This document shows, piece by piece, positions 44,471 to 54,500 of a DNA stretch of 64,000 nucleotides. The stretch lies in the NCBI GenBank assembly GCA_026129135.1, contig JAHCIQ010000002.1, positions 434,001-498,000 on the forward strand, in the 5' to 3' direction. The translations under genes and the position numbers were made by a program. The DNA comes from Cyanobacteria bacterium TGS_CYA1. GTDB taxonomy: Bacteria; Cyanobacteriota; Vampirovibrionia; Obscuribacterales; Obscuribacteraceae. The notes below the pieces were generated by a model. That model worked only from the letters and a program-made list of their open reading frames with translations. It ran no database searches and was not told the origin of the DNA. Position 1 is the first letter of the stretch. Every line of letters begins with the position of its first letter.

Positions 44471-45826
44471 TCAGAGCGATTTTAAAAAGGCAAGCAGGGC
44501 ATCATGGTCTTCTTTAGAGAGCTTACGCCATTCATCACGCACTGATTCGGACTGTCCGCCGTGCATGTCAATTGCCTGGTCTATATTTTTAGCTCTGCCA
44601 TCATGCATAAAATATCGCCTGCGAGAAAGCCCCCACAGTGGAGCGGACCTCCACTCTCCACCTCGCGCACCTTCTTGAGGCATTCCATCAGCTAAATCAG
44701 GACCCATTTGGTGAACGAGAAAATCAGAATAAGGATGAAAGACCTTGTTTGACAACGCTTCACACTCTATATATCTGATCTTCGGAAGTGGACTTTCTGG
44801 ATCTGGCAGTTTCACTTTGGACACTGTTTTTGCATCTGGTAAGTGACAGACGTCGCAACGCAATTGATGGAAAATTTCATCTCCTCGCTTCACTTGTGGG
44901 GTGATTGGACCGCGCGGAGGTGGTGCCAGTGTTGACTGGAAATATGTAAGAGCAAGCAATATCTTACCGTTATCGTTAGGTGTAGGCGGTAAAACACGCT
45001 GTGCTTTGAACGGCAATTGTCCCAGATATGTTGGAGTGTTTTCGGTATGTTGAAGATAACTTGTAATCCCCATTTCAATGTTCATGGCTTGAGCACTGAA
45101 GCTGAGCAAGCTTATTTGTTGACATTTCCATCCAAAGCGTGCGGCGCGTGGTAGTTCGTTAAATCGATCTATAGCCGAGATTGGGCGACCAGCCAGTTCT
45201 GGATGCTCTTGCACTTCATTCAAAGCATTATTGATGATGTCACCATCGGCGATATTATCAATTAAACCCGCACCCCAGATGATTTGAGCATGGCGATTTG
45301 ATTGCAATTCTGCATCAATAGGAATTTGTTCGAAATCGATCTGGACATCGCTTGGATAAAGCTTCGGAAATTCGGTGGTGACCGAACGTCTTTGCAATGA
45401 TGGTCCCCCTTGGGTCAGGAAGAAATCGACATCACGTTTTCCAAGAGTAGCGATAACTTCTTTGAGTGGCTTTTTAGCAACTTCGGAAGTCGGCACGCGA
45501 CGGGCGAAATTCATGATACTGGTACTCGAAAGGTCTCGCCCTTCGCCGCCAATTTCATCTGGATCTCCATGACAAGCAGCGCAACTTCTCTCGTTAAACA
45601 GAGGTCCCAGTCCTTCTTGAGGAGTAAATTTCTTCTCAAAAAATGCTTTGGACAAAAAGAATTTTCTGTTCTGCTCTGGTGTCAGACCAATGATCGGTCC
45701 CCCGAAATCACCTTCATCTGCTGGTCTGGTTGCATTGTTTAGAAGCCAGACCACTGCATAGGCAGCGAATCCGACAACTAAACAATAGACAACGAATCGA
45801 TACTTAAAAAATGTGTAGAACGACAT
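44471..45826 (-). CDS. Di-haem oxidoreductase (DHOR/DUF1111), membrane-anchored
   Basis: The 451-residue protein has an N-terminal membrane segment (about 10-30) and two c-type haem motifs: CAACH at 82-86 and CDVCH near 324-328. The end APLWGLSRRRYFMHDGRAKN is characteristic of the DUF1111/DHOR family of putative peroxidases or thiol oxidoreductases, in which the motif places a ligand for the second haem. It would act outside the cytoplasmic membrane and receive electrons from a cytochrome. The TadG-like gene lies three bases upstream, so the two may be transcribed together; no other haem gene is next to it. Confidence 0.92.
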   Translation of the reverse strand: MSFYTFFKYRFVVYCLVVGFAAYAVVWLLNNATRPADEGDFGGPIIGLTPEQNRKFFLSKAFFEKKFTPQEGLGPLFNERSCAACHGDPDEIGGEGRDLSSTSIMNFARRVPTSEVAKKPLKEVIATLGKRDVDFFLTQGGPSLQRRSVTTEFPKLYPSDVQIDFEQIPIDAELQSNRHAQIIWGAGLIDNIADGDIINNALNEVQEHPELAGRPISAIDRFNELPRAARFGWKCQQISLLSFSAQAMNIEMGITSYLQHTENTPTYLGQLPFKAQRVLPPTPNDNGKILLALTYFQSTLAPPPRGPITPQVKRGDEIFHQLRCDVCHLPDAKTVSKVKLPDPESPLPKIRYIECEALSNKVFHPYSDFLVHQMGPDLADGMPQEGARGGEWRSAPLWGLSRRRYFMHDGRAKNIDQAIDMHGGQSESVRDEWRKLSKEDHDALLAFLKSL

Positions 45827-45829
45827 TTT

Positions 45830-48673
45830 CTAGTGCGATTGTGGTGGGGGTGGAGGCACTGGAGGAACCCGAGGCGACGGTACCGGGGGCAAACCAGGAG
45901 GCGCTGGTGGTATTTCAACTGGAGGAAATGGTGGCACTATAAGCAGCGGCGACGTAATCTGGAATCGCACTGCTTCATTTCGACAAGCTTGTTGACTTTT
46001 GTCTAGATCATGATCAGCAAGAGAACAGTCAAGCATATTTCCTTCTTGATCTGGATTTCTTACGTCAGCACCACTCTGGTTGCGAACATTGTTTTGACCC
46101 ATGACAGACCAGACTATCACTAATCTGTTATCTACTGGATCAGGCTCCGCATAGATGTTCAAGGATTGATATTGCAACTGGTCCTCGAGCAGTGAGCTTA
46201 TACCTGTGACCTGAGAGAAGTTATTCTTACTTGCAGGGTCCATAAGACGAGCCCAATTGTTGAATCCACCTACAGCGTCAATGTTTTGCACAGTGACTGG
46301 TTTGATTGGCACAGGAACCTCATCTCCAATACTGAGCAAAATCACGCCGCCGCCTTCACCTTTAGAAGCATCACCCTGAGTAGTCAGTTTGAAGTTTCTA
46401 GATTGACTGGTCGGTATAACACTTTCCGGACAATTGGACATCGCAACGCCGCTCAAATTCTTGACGAAGAAAGGCGAACCTAGCCAATCTTCATCACCTC
46501 CGGCCTTTTTGTTTTGTCCGGTGGCAGCGGGTCCAGTGCCTACTATCTCAGAAACGGTAGCAGCACGACCTGGAGGGAAGAAATCGTTATTTCCAGCTAT
46601 GTGATAATACAACGGTTCAATTTTGTCGACACCTAAAGCGGTGACTGCAAGCAGATTATTGATTATCGCAAGTCCAAGATTAATAGCGCGAACACCAGAC
46701 GAATAGGCAATCAATCCACGATTATATTTTCTCGTCGGTTCTTGCATCTCTGCTACTTTTGCTCTGCGCTTGTTCTCCCAATCGTTCCATGTCTGCTGAA
46801 GCGATTGATATTCAGCCATATTGCCAGCGTTAATAGCATCTTGCATCTGGTCCGAAATTTCATTCTGTTTGTCTACGATCGCGTCAATTTCAGCAACAAT
46901 TTTGGCGATGATATCAGCTTGCTCTTTAGCCACCTGACCGCCAGCAACAGCGGTATCGCGTCCAAGCTGCATCATTTTAATCAGGTCTTCTCTGAAATCG
47001 AGCAATTCAGAAATTGGATTACCATCGGTTGTTGTTGGTCTATCATCTTTACCTTTGCCATGCGCCATCGTATGAGGCGGCGCCCATGCTAGCTGCTGAG
47101 GAACAGTTGCTTGCATTCTAAAGACCATGGCCTGGTCCAAGTAGATGTTACGAGTGCCATCGTTGAAATTGTTCAAGGAACGCGGATCGTTTCCTGCGGT
47201 CATGGCCTGGTCACTATTGGGCACCAGAGCAAAAATTCCTCCAAAAACATTACAAGCCGGGTTCGTATTTTCAGCCGCATATGCTTTTTGCATCAGGTCG
47301 AAATTATAGGAAATGACCTGATCTTTAATCAGTTCGTTTCCACGCAATTTTGTGTGCATCGCGTTATAAACTGCATCCACGTTGGGTCGCAGACTTTCGT
47401 TTCGCAGCCAATCATAAACGAAGAAGGCCAGTGCCACACTGGGATTGTCGGCTTTACGTCCTGCGACATCCGAGCGAGCAATTGAGCCACTGCCTGGAAA
47501 TGGTCCTTTTTTAGAAGTAAAATAATGACCGTTTCCTTTCCATCCACTCGTACCGGGCGAAGAGCTCGAACCAGCATCAGCTGGAAGCATGGATGAATTC
47601 ATCAAGCTCAATATGGTATCGAATTTGACACCATTGTCCTGAGCTGGAACACCTTGAGGAAACTCGAGTCGGAATATACCTGCAGTCGGTGTAATTCTTC
47701 TGTTGCCAGCACACGCGCAAGCAATCTCTTTTTTGATTTCGGTTGGCTTAGAAGTAACATTCTTCCCATCCCCGCCGGCAATAGCGCGCACCTTCTCTTT
47801 GACTGTCACGCGCACGGTGGTAGGGAATACTATCGGAGCGCCAGTCGTAATAGATTCAGTACTTGCAGGCGTAAAACTTGCCCTGTCAATCAAAGCTACG
47901 GTTTCACCTACTTGCGAAAATACAAATTTAGTGTCGCTTCCGCTGACCGGAACTGGAATATTGGAACGATAAAAAGTCTGCTGTCCCATACCTTGATTCA
48001 CTGTTGCAGCGTTAGTGGTGAGATTGACTTCTGCACGAGACAAAGGACTCGGAACGGGAATATTTGTAACGCCAGCACTATTTGTACGACCTACCTCGAT
48101 AGTGATATCTGCTGCGGTAACTGGTTCTACGCTTGCGGGTCTCAAACCACTAGAGTTGTATGCGTCTGCGGCAACTTGCGCAAGATTGACAGTCCTTGTG
48201 ACCCCGCTAGCGTCTTCATATTTAATGATGCCATTGGCATTGGCCGAACACAGGAGATTGTTCAGACGTCTTGTCGCATTTCCAAGTAGTTTGGAATCGT
48301 CTTTTACCAGAAATTCCATTGTTGTGTTGTTCAGTCTGCGAGCAATAATGAGATCAAGCCGGCAACGTGCCATCACAGTGTTGATACCGTAAACCGGGCG
48401 CCCGGCAAGACCAAGATTAGAATAGTCATCAACCACGCCTATTCTGCCAAGACCCGGGTCATCAATGGTAACTTTGCCGATTTCTTTAGCTACTGCTAGC
48501 ACTGACGCGTCTACAGCCGTCTGCGCTTGCTTTTGATGCGAAGTCATCTGCATAAAGATTATGAAGATTAGCCCTGCAAGTAAGATGACACCCAGAAATA
48601 CTGCTATGGGAATCACGAGACTTCCACGCTTAGACCTCTGCGACATGATAGCTGCCACGCTCTTACTCTTCAT
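45830..48673 (-). CDS. TadG-like pilus assembly protein with Pro-rich tail
   Basis: The 947-residue protein starts at the ATG at 48673, nine bases after AGAGG; a GTG 21 codons earlier lacks a site. A membrane segment (about 18-40) is followed by SHQKQAQTAVDASVLAVAKE, the TadE/TadG-type start. The long extracytoplasmic part (about 60-900) has no clear domain. The last 40 residues are proline-rich (PPVPSPRVPPVPPPPPQ). The gene lies three bases upstream of the di-haem oxidoreductase gene and is divergent from the TadE-like operon at 48875. It could be the pilus-associated surface protein of that operon. Confidence 0.85.
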   Translation of the reverse strand: MKSKSVAAIMSQRSKRGSLVIPIAVFLGVILLAGLIFIIFMQMTSHQKQAQTAVDASVLAVAKEIGKVTIDDPGLGRIGVVDDYSNLGLAGRPVYGINTVMARCRLDLIIARRLNNTTMEFLVKDDSKLLGNATRRLNNLLCSANANGIIKYEDASGVTRTVNLAQVAADAYNSSGLRPASVEPVTAADITIEVGRTNSAGVTNIPVPSPLSRAEVNLTTNAATVNQGMGQQTFYRSNIPVPVSGSDTKFVFSQVGETVALIDRASFTPASTESITTGAPIVFPTTVRVTVKEKVRAIAGGDGKNVTSKPTEIKKEIACACAGNRRITPTAGIFRLEFPQGVPAQDNGVKFDTILSLMNSSMLPADAGSSSSPGTSGWKGNGHYFTSKKGPFPGSGSIARSDVAGRKADNPSVALAFFVYDWLRNESLRPNVDAVYNAMHTKLRGNELIKDQVISYNFDLMQKAYAAENTNPACNVFGGIFALVPNSDQAMTAGNDPRSLNNFNDGTRNIYLDQAMVFRMQATVPQQLAWAPPHTMAHGKGKDDRPTTTDGNPISELLDFREDLIKMMQLGRDTAVAGGQVAKEQADIIAKIVAEIDAIVDKQNEISDQMQDAINAGNMAEYQSLQQTWNDWENKRRAKVAEMQEPTRKYNRGLIAYSSGVRAINLGLAIINNLLAVTALGVDKIEPLYYHIAGNNDFFPPGRAATVSEIVGTGPAATGQNKKAGGDEDWLGSPFFVKNLSGVAMSNCPESVIPTSQSRNFKLTTQGDASKGEGGGVILLSIGDEVPVPIKPVTVQNIDAVGGFNNWARLMDPASKNNFSQVTGISSLLEDQLQYQSLNIYAEPDPVDNRLVIVWSVMGQNNVRNQSGADVRNPDQEGNMLDCSLADHDLDKSQQACRNEAVRFQITSPLLIVPPFPPVEIPPAPPGLPPVPSPRVPPVPPPPPQSH

Positions 48674-48874
48674 AAGTGCTAACCTCTGTGTATGTTGGCG
48701 GTAGGTCTTGTCGATAAGCGAATATTCACTGGACACAAACCTTAACCATGCTTAATAATATTTTATAACCCCTCATATTGTGAAGGACTAAATCCAACAA
48801 TCTTATCTAAATAAGATTAATTGTCCCAAAGCTCCAATAGATATATTGGATATTCAAGGAGAAAAACGCAGGCA

Positions 48875-49321
48875 ATGAATCAATCTTCGCTCAAAGCACT
48901 GGCAATCGTTCTCGCTTTTTCAACTATTAACCCCGCTGGGGCTTTGGCTCAAGACAAGCCCGCCAATCTTCAAGATTTAAAAAAATATGACTCAAAAACA
49001 GCGACTAAATATTGGAAATTAGGCAAAGACTTTGAGTTAAGAGGATTTACCGAACAAGCAATTCAAAATTATGCACAAGCTGGTTTGCGCACATTACAGG
49101 GCGGAAAATCCAATCCTCAAGCTGTGAGTCTGGCTGATTCGCTCATATCCAAATTCCAGAGCCTTGAAGCAAGTGCTTTTATGAAGGGTGATTCTCGCGT
49201 CGCAACAATGGCAAGCAAAGAAAAATTGAAAATGATCGAATTTGTAGATGGCAAAGAAAGTCAGCGCTACAAAGACTGCTTGAAGACGCAAGGTCTTTAC
49301 GAACAAACAAAAAAACAATGA
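48875..49321 (+). CDS. Exported TPR-like protein of a TadE operon
   Basis: The 148-residue protein starts at the ATG at 48875, about 12 bases after AAGGAG. A signal peptide (1-24, ending GALAQD) precedes a helical region with one TPR-like unit (KYWKLGKDFELRGFTEQAIQ near 43-62). The end KTQGLYEQTKKQ is charged. The stop codon overlaps the start of the next gene by four bases. With three membrane proteins downstream it forms a four-gene operon divergent from the TadG-like gene. Confidence 0.78.
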   Translation: MNQSSLKALAIVLAFSTINPAGALAQDKPANLQDLKKYDSKTATKYWKLGKDFELRGFTEQAIQNYAQAGLRTLQGGKSNPQAVSLADSLISKFQSLEASAFMKGDSRVATMASKEKLKMIEFVDGKESQRYKDCLKTQGLYEQTKKQ

Positions 49322-49860
49322 ACGGTTTCGTATCCAATTTCAAACAGAATCCAATAAAGAGCTTGAATAAAGTCGCGCTGAGTTTATCTGCTGGCGCTTT
49401 TCTATCGCTTTGTCTCTTGAGTTATGGCTCAATCCTTTTTATATGGCAAACTAGCGATCCCGGATGCGTATGTTACAGTCAGAGAATTTACATGTCGCGC
49501 GGTCGCTTTGAAAACATGCGACAGCTGTTTGATACAGCATTTTTCATACTGGCTCCGATACTGAGTTTTTTATTTTTCAAACTAAGTGAAAAGCTTTCCT
49601 TACCCCTTCGCAAATCCTTTTTAATCGCGCTTTTAACTAGCACTATCGCCTTGCTTTCAGCTCGCGCAATCTTCAACGAAGACATTCCTCAAAACTACTA
49701 TCAATTTATAATGGTCGGCAAAATAATGGCTTATCATTATGGCGAATTCGCTCGAATTTTCGTCCAGCCAATGTTTTCATGGGCATTTATAGGGTCCTTA
49801 CTTGTTTTTGTTTTGACCTTCATCACATCGCTCTTATTGATGAGGAAAAGCTCGCCATGA
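49318..49860 (+). CDS. Membrane protein with four transmembrane segments
   Basis: The 180-residue protein has hydrophobic segments at about 22-47, 70-88, 93-112 and 146-168. A conserved CVCYSQRI near 60 lies between the first two. No family is recognised. It overlaps the upstream and downstream genes by four bases each. In Tad loci, proteins like TadV or CpaA fit such a place, but neither active site is seen here. Confidence 0.75.
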   Translation: MNGFVSNFKQNPIKSLNKVALSLSAGAFLSLCLLSYGSILFIWQTSDPGCVCYSQRIYMSRGRFENMRQLFDTAFFILAPILSFLFFKLSEKLSLPLRKSFLIALLTSTIALLSARAIFNEDIPQNYYQFIMVGKIMAYHYGEFARIFVQPMFSWAFIGSLLVFVLTFITSLLLMRKSSP

Positions 49861-50318
49861 AGCGCAACAGACAAGGACAACAAATTGCCGAATTCGGGCC
49901 GGCGCTCATGATTGCGATTCCATTACTTGCAATTATGCTTTCATGCTTAAGTTTCGGAGCCGGAGTAGGTGCACTTGCTTTAGGAGCTCAGCATGCAGCA
50001 AGAGAAGCCGCAGCAACCGGAACCTATACACTAGCCCAACAAAGAGTAAACGAAAATCTGACTACTTTGAGCGGCCCGCTCGGGCAATTTGGTGGGATTC
50101 AAAACGGTAAGCTTCTTCTTGTAGTTGAAGAATCACCTACAGGCGAAACTAATTTCACTGTTCATACAAGAGGTGGTTCTATCGATCCGGCTAACAAAGT
50201 ATACCGGTACAAAGTACGAGGTGAATGTGAAATCAAACCATTATTCTGGTGGGTTAGTATTCCGACTGTCTATGAAGCAACAGGCATAGTCGAGCATCCT
50301 GAGGGACTGGGAGTATGA
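49857..50318 (+). CDS. TadE-like pseudopilin
   Basis: The 153-residue protein starts at the ATG at 49857, overlapping the upstream stop (ATGA). It has the TadE pattern: GQQIAEFGPALMIAIPLLAIM (Glu-containing start of a membrane segment) at about 8-28, then an alpha-helical region and a beta-rich end. TadE proteins are minor pilins of the Flp/Tad pilus. It is followed by a second TadE-like gene with a four-base overlap. Confidence 0.82.
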   Translation: MKRNRQGQQIAEFGPALMIAIPLLAIMLSCLSFGAGVGALALGAQHAAREAAATGTYTLAQQRVNENLTTLSGPLGQFGGIQNGKLLLVVEESPTGETNFTVHTRGGSIDPANKVYRYKVRGECEIKPLFWWVSIPTVYEATGIVEHPEGLGV

Positions 50319-50791
50319 TGTACACCAGAAAAAAGATTGGCTCAGTATCTGCTGAAATCATAATTTGCTTCATCGCTTTGATTCCGATTTTCTTTCTTAT
50401 TTTTGATTTGATAATCGTTTATGCCGGATATCAAACCAATCAAACCTTTTCGCGAGACGCCGCTCGTGCAGCGTCGCTTCTCCTGCCTCCTAAACAAGGC
50501 AAGCAGACCGAGGGCCCACTTTTTTTGCGGGCATCTCAAATATGCGCAAATGGCAGAAACATGGTCAAAGGCTATTTGAGTGGACCTATCCTGGAAAACG
50601 TAGAAGTGATGAATTTCACTCCACCAGGCCCTTTTGGTGGCACATATAGTGGCACAGTCACGGTCCGCACCACTCTGCAGGTCAAAGTACCAGCTGCCAT
50701 TCCCGGACTTATTCCAGAAATTGTAACCGTTAAAGGAGTAAGCACCTTTCCACTCACCGGAGTTGTGCAATCGACAGTGCAGGTGAACTAA
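50315..50791 (+). CDS. TadE-like pseudopilin
   Basis: The 158-residue protein has a membrane segment with the TadE pattern (SVSAEIIICFIALIPIFFLIF, about 10-30, with Glu14), followed by YAGYQTNQTFSRDAARAASL and a beta-rich part. It is the last gene of the four-gene operon. Together with 49857-50318 it gives two minor pilins, and no TadA, TadB/C or Flp gene is next to them. Such small sets may supply surface structures built with machinery encoded elsewhere. Confidence 0.82.
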   Translation: MMYTRKKIGSVSAEIIICFIALIPIFFLIFDLIIVYAGYQTNQTFSRDAARAASLLLPPKQGKQTEGPLFLRASQICANGRNMVKGYLSGPILENVEVMNFTPPGPFGGTYSGTVTVRTTLQVKVPAAIPGLIPEIVTVKGVSTFPLTGVVQSTVQVN

Positions 50792-50803
50792 ATATTTCTG
50801 CAA

Positions 50804-51376
50804 TCAGTCGCGACCAACTCCAAGTCCGTCTGCAACCCTGTTTATATAGTTAAACCAGGATGCAATCAAATTTATTTGTAATATAGCTTTGTCGTCGAAT
50901 CCAACTTTGCGCAATGAAATGATGTCTTCGTTTGTGATTTGAGCAGGTTTAACAGTTAACTTCTCGACATACTCAAGCATTACCTTTTCTTCCGTGGTAA
51001 TGTCAGCCGATCGAAAATCTTTCTTTATTGCATTTGCAAGTGACTCATCCAGAGTCACGCGGCGCAGGAACTCCGCATGCGAAGTCACTCAGTAAAAACA
51101 ATCATTGAGCGCAGAGACAGTTGCCGCGATCATTTCGTGCTGTCGTCTCTTCAAGGGCAAATCGGGGCTCATCAGAGCGCCAAATGTGGAAAAGGCATGA
51201 TTCAAAGCTTCTGGTATGAGACTATGAGAACTCACTATAGCGGCAGCCTGACCTTCTTTTTCAACAAGTTCAGCAACAGGAGTTGCATACTCTATGGGAT
51301 ATAACTGGCGCGATGCTTCCATCGCTTCGGCCACTTTTGGATCGTCTTGGGGTCCAACGGTTTTAATCCAGGTCAT
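50804..51376 (-). CDS. CMD/AhpD-like peroxidase-related protein, probable selenoprotein (CxxU)
   Basis: Read through one in-frame TGA, the frame gives a 190-residue protein, the normal size of the family (peroxidase-related, carboxymuconolactone-decarboxylase fold). The family redox motif CxxC stands at residues 93-96 and here reads C-F-Y-TGA, so the TGA replaces the second Cys. Both halves fit the family without a break: YPIEYATPVAEL and REMI-like QHEMIAATVSALNDC before it, VTSHAEFLRRVT and WFNYINRVADGLG after it. GAGG lies five bases before the ATG. Hairpins downstream of the TGA could act as SECIS elements. It is divergent from an RND pump under a TetR operator. No selABD or tRNA-Sec gene is in the window. 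Confidence 0.8.
51056..51079 (-). promoter_or_regulatory. Candidate bacterial SECIS hairpin after the in-frame TGA
   Basis: Nine bases after the TGA (51089-51091), a seven-pair stem (CAUGCGG with CCGCGUG, one G-U pair) closes a ten-base loop that starts AG. The loop begins 16 bases after the TGA, within the distance usual for bacterial SECIS elements, and has a G among its first two bases. An alternative perfect seven-pair hairpin lies at 51040-51058 with loop UGGAU starting 37 bases after the TGA. Only folding and experiment can decide. Confidence 0.5.
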
Positions 51377-51420
51377 AAAAGCCTCAAATAAGTGTCTTCC
51401 AATTTTATATTTTTTCCTTG

Positions 51421-51449
51421 TTGACAGATTAGACTGACCGGTCTATTCT
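51421..51449 (+). promoter_or_regulatory. RND pump promoter with TetR operator in the spacer
   Basis: TTGACA (51421-51426) and TATTCT (51444-51449) are exactly 17 bases apart. The operator TAGACTGACCGGTCTA (51430-51445) fills the spacer. The same layout recurs at 54682-54710. It lies 102 bases before the pump ATG and about 45 bases before the divergent selenoprotein gene, so it may affect both. Confidence 0.75.
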
Positions 51450-51551
51450 AGTAGAACAAAGAAATAAGCGCAGACAAAGAGCAAGGCTTGCTTTTGGTCA
51501 TGCTCACTTTCTGCGTCTAATTGCCAGTTTGCTGGTTTGTGGGGAATTTTT

Positions 51552-54500
51552 ATGTGGATAGTCAAACTGGCGCTCAAACGCCCGTATACGATTGCCGTGA
51601 TGGCGATTCTCATTTTGCTTATGGGAATCACTTCTATTAAAAATACCGCTGTCGACATTTTTCCCGACATCAATATTCCGGTCATTAGCATTATCTGGAC
51701 TTATAACGGACTGCCTGCCGAAGAATTCGAACGCCGCCTCACCATATATAGTGAATATTCTCTTTCTGCAAACGTAAAAGATGTCAGATCAATCGAGTCG
51801 CAAACTCTCGATGGAGTCGGAGTAATTAGACTTTATTTCCACCCCGGCGCCAATGTCGAATCGGCAATGGCTCAAGCAACAGCCGTATCACAAGCTATTT
51901 TGCGTCGCATGCCTCAAGGAGTCCAGCCACCAATTATTTTGCGTTACACCGCATCGAGCGTACCGATTATTCAACTTTCATTGTCCAGTCAAAATCTTTC
52001 TGAAGCACAACTTTACGACTATGGCATCTTTCGTATAAGACAGGCCCTGGCAGTAGTGCAGGGCACGACCCTGCCTGCTCCATTTGGTGGCAAAGTGCGC
52101 CAGATAATGATTGACATAGACCCCGTAGCGCTCCAATCCAAGGGGCTTTCGCCCCAGGACGTAAACAACGCTATCAATGCCCAGAATTTAGCTGCACCAT
52201 CTGGAAAAGCCAAAGTTGGCAGCACAGATTATCGAGTTTTGATGAATAACACACCTGAAGTAGTGGAGGCAATAAATGATATACCTGTTAAAACAATCAA
52301 TGGAAAAGTGGTTTTCGTCCACGATGTGGCGCATGTTCGCGATGGTTTTGCCGTCCAACAAAATATGGTGCATGCAGATGGTGCCCGTTCGGTCCTCGTC
52401 ACCATACTCAAAAACGGTAATGTATCGACGATAGACATCGTCAATAAAATCAAGGAGCTGGTGCCCACTCTCCAGGCAGCAGCTCCTGCGGGAATGAAAA
52501 TCAAAGAACTTTTTGACCAGAGTATTTTCGTCAAAGCAGCAGTCAATAACGTTATAGAAGAAGGACTGATAGCCTCATGTTTGACTGGGACAATGATCCT
52601 TTTGTTTCTTGGAAGCTGGCGAAGTACTACGATTGTGCTTGTATCTATTCCGTTATCTATTCTGACCTCAATAACAATATTGAGTGCCATGGGCATGTCG
52701 CTCAATATCATGACTCTTGGCGGACTTGCGCTTGCTATCGGAATACTCGTAGACGATGCTACTGTCGAAATAGAAAACATCCATCGCAATTTGCATATGG
52801 GCAAAGACCTGGAGACAGCCATTCTCAATGGTGCCGAACAAATTGCCGTACCTACATTCGTTGCGACCCTGGCAATTTGTATAGTATTTATTCCAGTGGT
52901 ACTACTTGAAGGACCAGCTCGATACCTTTTCGTTCCATTCGCTCTGGCTGTCGTATTTGCTGTGGGTGCGTCTTATTTCTTGTCGCGAACACTAGTTCCT
53001 GTAATGGTCAAATATATGCTTGCCGCCGAATTGAATCAGACTAGAGTAGGCAAAAATCTGTTTCACAAAATTCACGACTGGTTTATATTCAGATTTGAAA
53101 AATTACGCTTGCTCTATGTGCACAATTTAGACCGTGCCTTGATTTCGCACAAAAGCACAATTGTACTTGGGTTGTTTGTTTTGTTGAGTGGATTTTTGAT
53201 CCTGCCATTTGTAGGAAGAGATTTTTTCCCGGCAGTGGATGCCGGCCAATTTCGTCTTCATCTCAAAGCCCCAAGCGGAACCAGAATAGAAGAAACAGAA
53301 AATATATTTGCTCGGGTCGAAGACAAAATCAAAGAAATAATTCCAGAAGATGAAGTGGCTTTGATCATAGACAACATAGGTGTTCCGGCTGAAACTTTCA
53401 ACCTCGCCTTTGGTGACAGTGCCACTATCGGAACAGCTGACGGAGAAATCCTTGTTTCGCTAAAGCATCACAAAAAGCATTCGACTTTTCACTATATGAA
53501 AAAAATGCGCGAAGAATTACCCAAATCTTTTCCCGATTGCACCTTTTATTTCCAGCCTTCAGACATAGTCAATCAAATATTGAGTTTTGGTCTGCCAGCA
53601 CCAATTGATGTACGCATAACGGGATACAACAAAATAGAAAATCTAGAAACTGCTCGCCAGATAATGGATGATATGCAGAAAATCCGCGGAATAGCAGACG
53701 TACATTTGCATCAAGAAGTAGATGCACCACAATTAAAACTCGACGTGGACAGAACTCGTGCAGCTCAATACGGTCTTTCGCAGCGCGATGTGGCAAACGA
53801 CGTACTGGTTTCGCTCAGCTCCAATACTGCTGTGACACCAAATTATTGGGTCGATCCCATGAGTGGCATTCAATATTTTTTAGCAGTGCAAACTCCCCAA
53901 CATCTGGTAAGCACAATAAATAATATTTTGCAGACTCCGCTCAGCACCAAAACACCAGATGGAAAACCAGAATTGCTCGGCAACGTCGCAAGCATTAAAC
54001 GCACAACCGGATATGGTGTCATAAACCATTTCAATATCCAGCCCGTCTTCGACATTTATGCAAGTGTGCAATCGCGCGACCTTGGCGGCGTTTCGCAAGA
54101 CGTGCAGGCTGTGCTTGAAAAATACAAATCGAAAATGAAACCAGGCAATCAAATAATATTACGTGGCGTAGTCGAATCGATGGACAGTGCCTTTTTGAAA
54201 CTGGGTATCGGCTTTGTGGCAGCAGTAGTCTTCGTTTACTTACTGATGGTCATAAACTTTCAAAGCTGGACCGACCCGCTAATCATTATATGTGCGCTTC
54301 CCGGAGCCGTCGCTGGAATTATCTGGATCTTGTTCTTGACCTCGACTACATTTAGCGTACCCTCACTGATGGGAGCAATTATGAGCGTGGGAGTGGCCAC
54401 GGCAAACAGTATATTGATGGTTGTTTTTGCCAAAGAGCGCATGCAAGAAGGCAAAGACTCTCACCAGGCAGCGCTCGACGCTGCAAGCACAAGATTCAGA

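Noticed and set aside
51088-51091. TGA in the CMD gene as a frame-shift, pseudogene stop or reassigned codon
   Set aside because: The frame is continuous with no shift, and TGA is used as a normal stop elsewhere in the window (for example at 37146-37148 and in the ATGA overlaps at 49857 and 54737), so a genome-wide reassignment is unlikely. A sequencing error remains possible and is listed as the refutation test.
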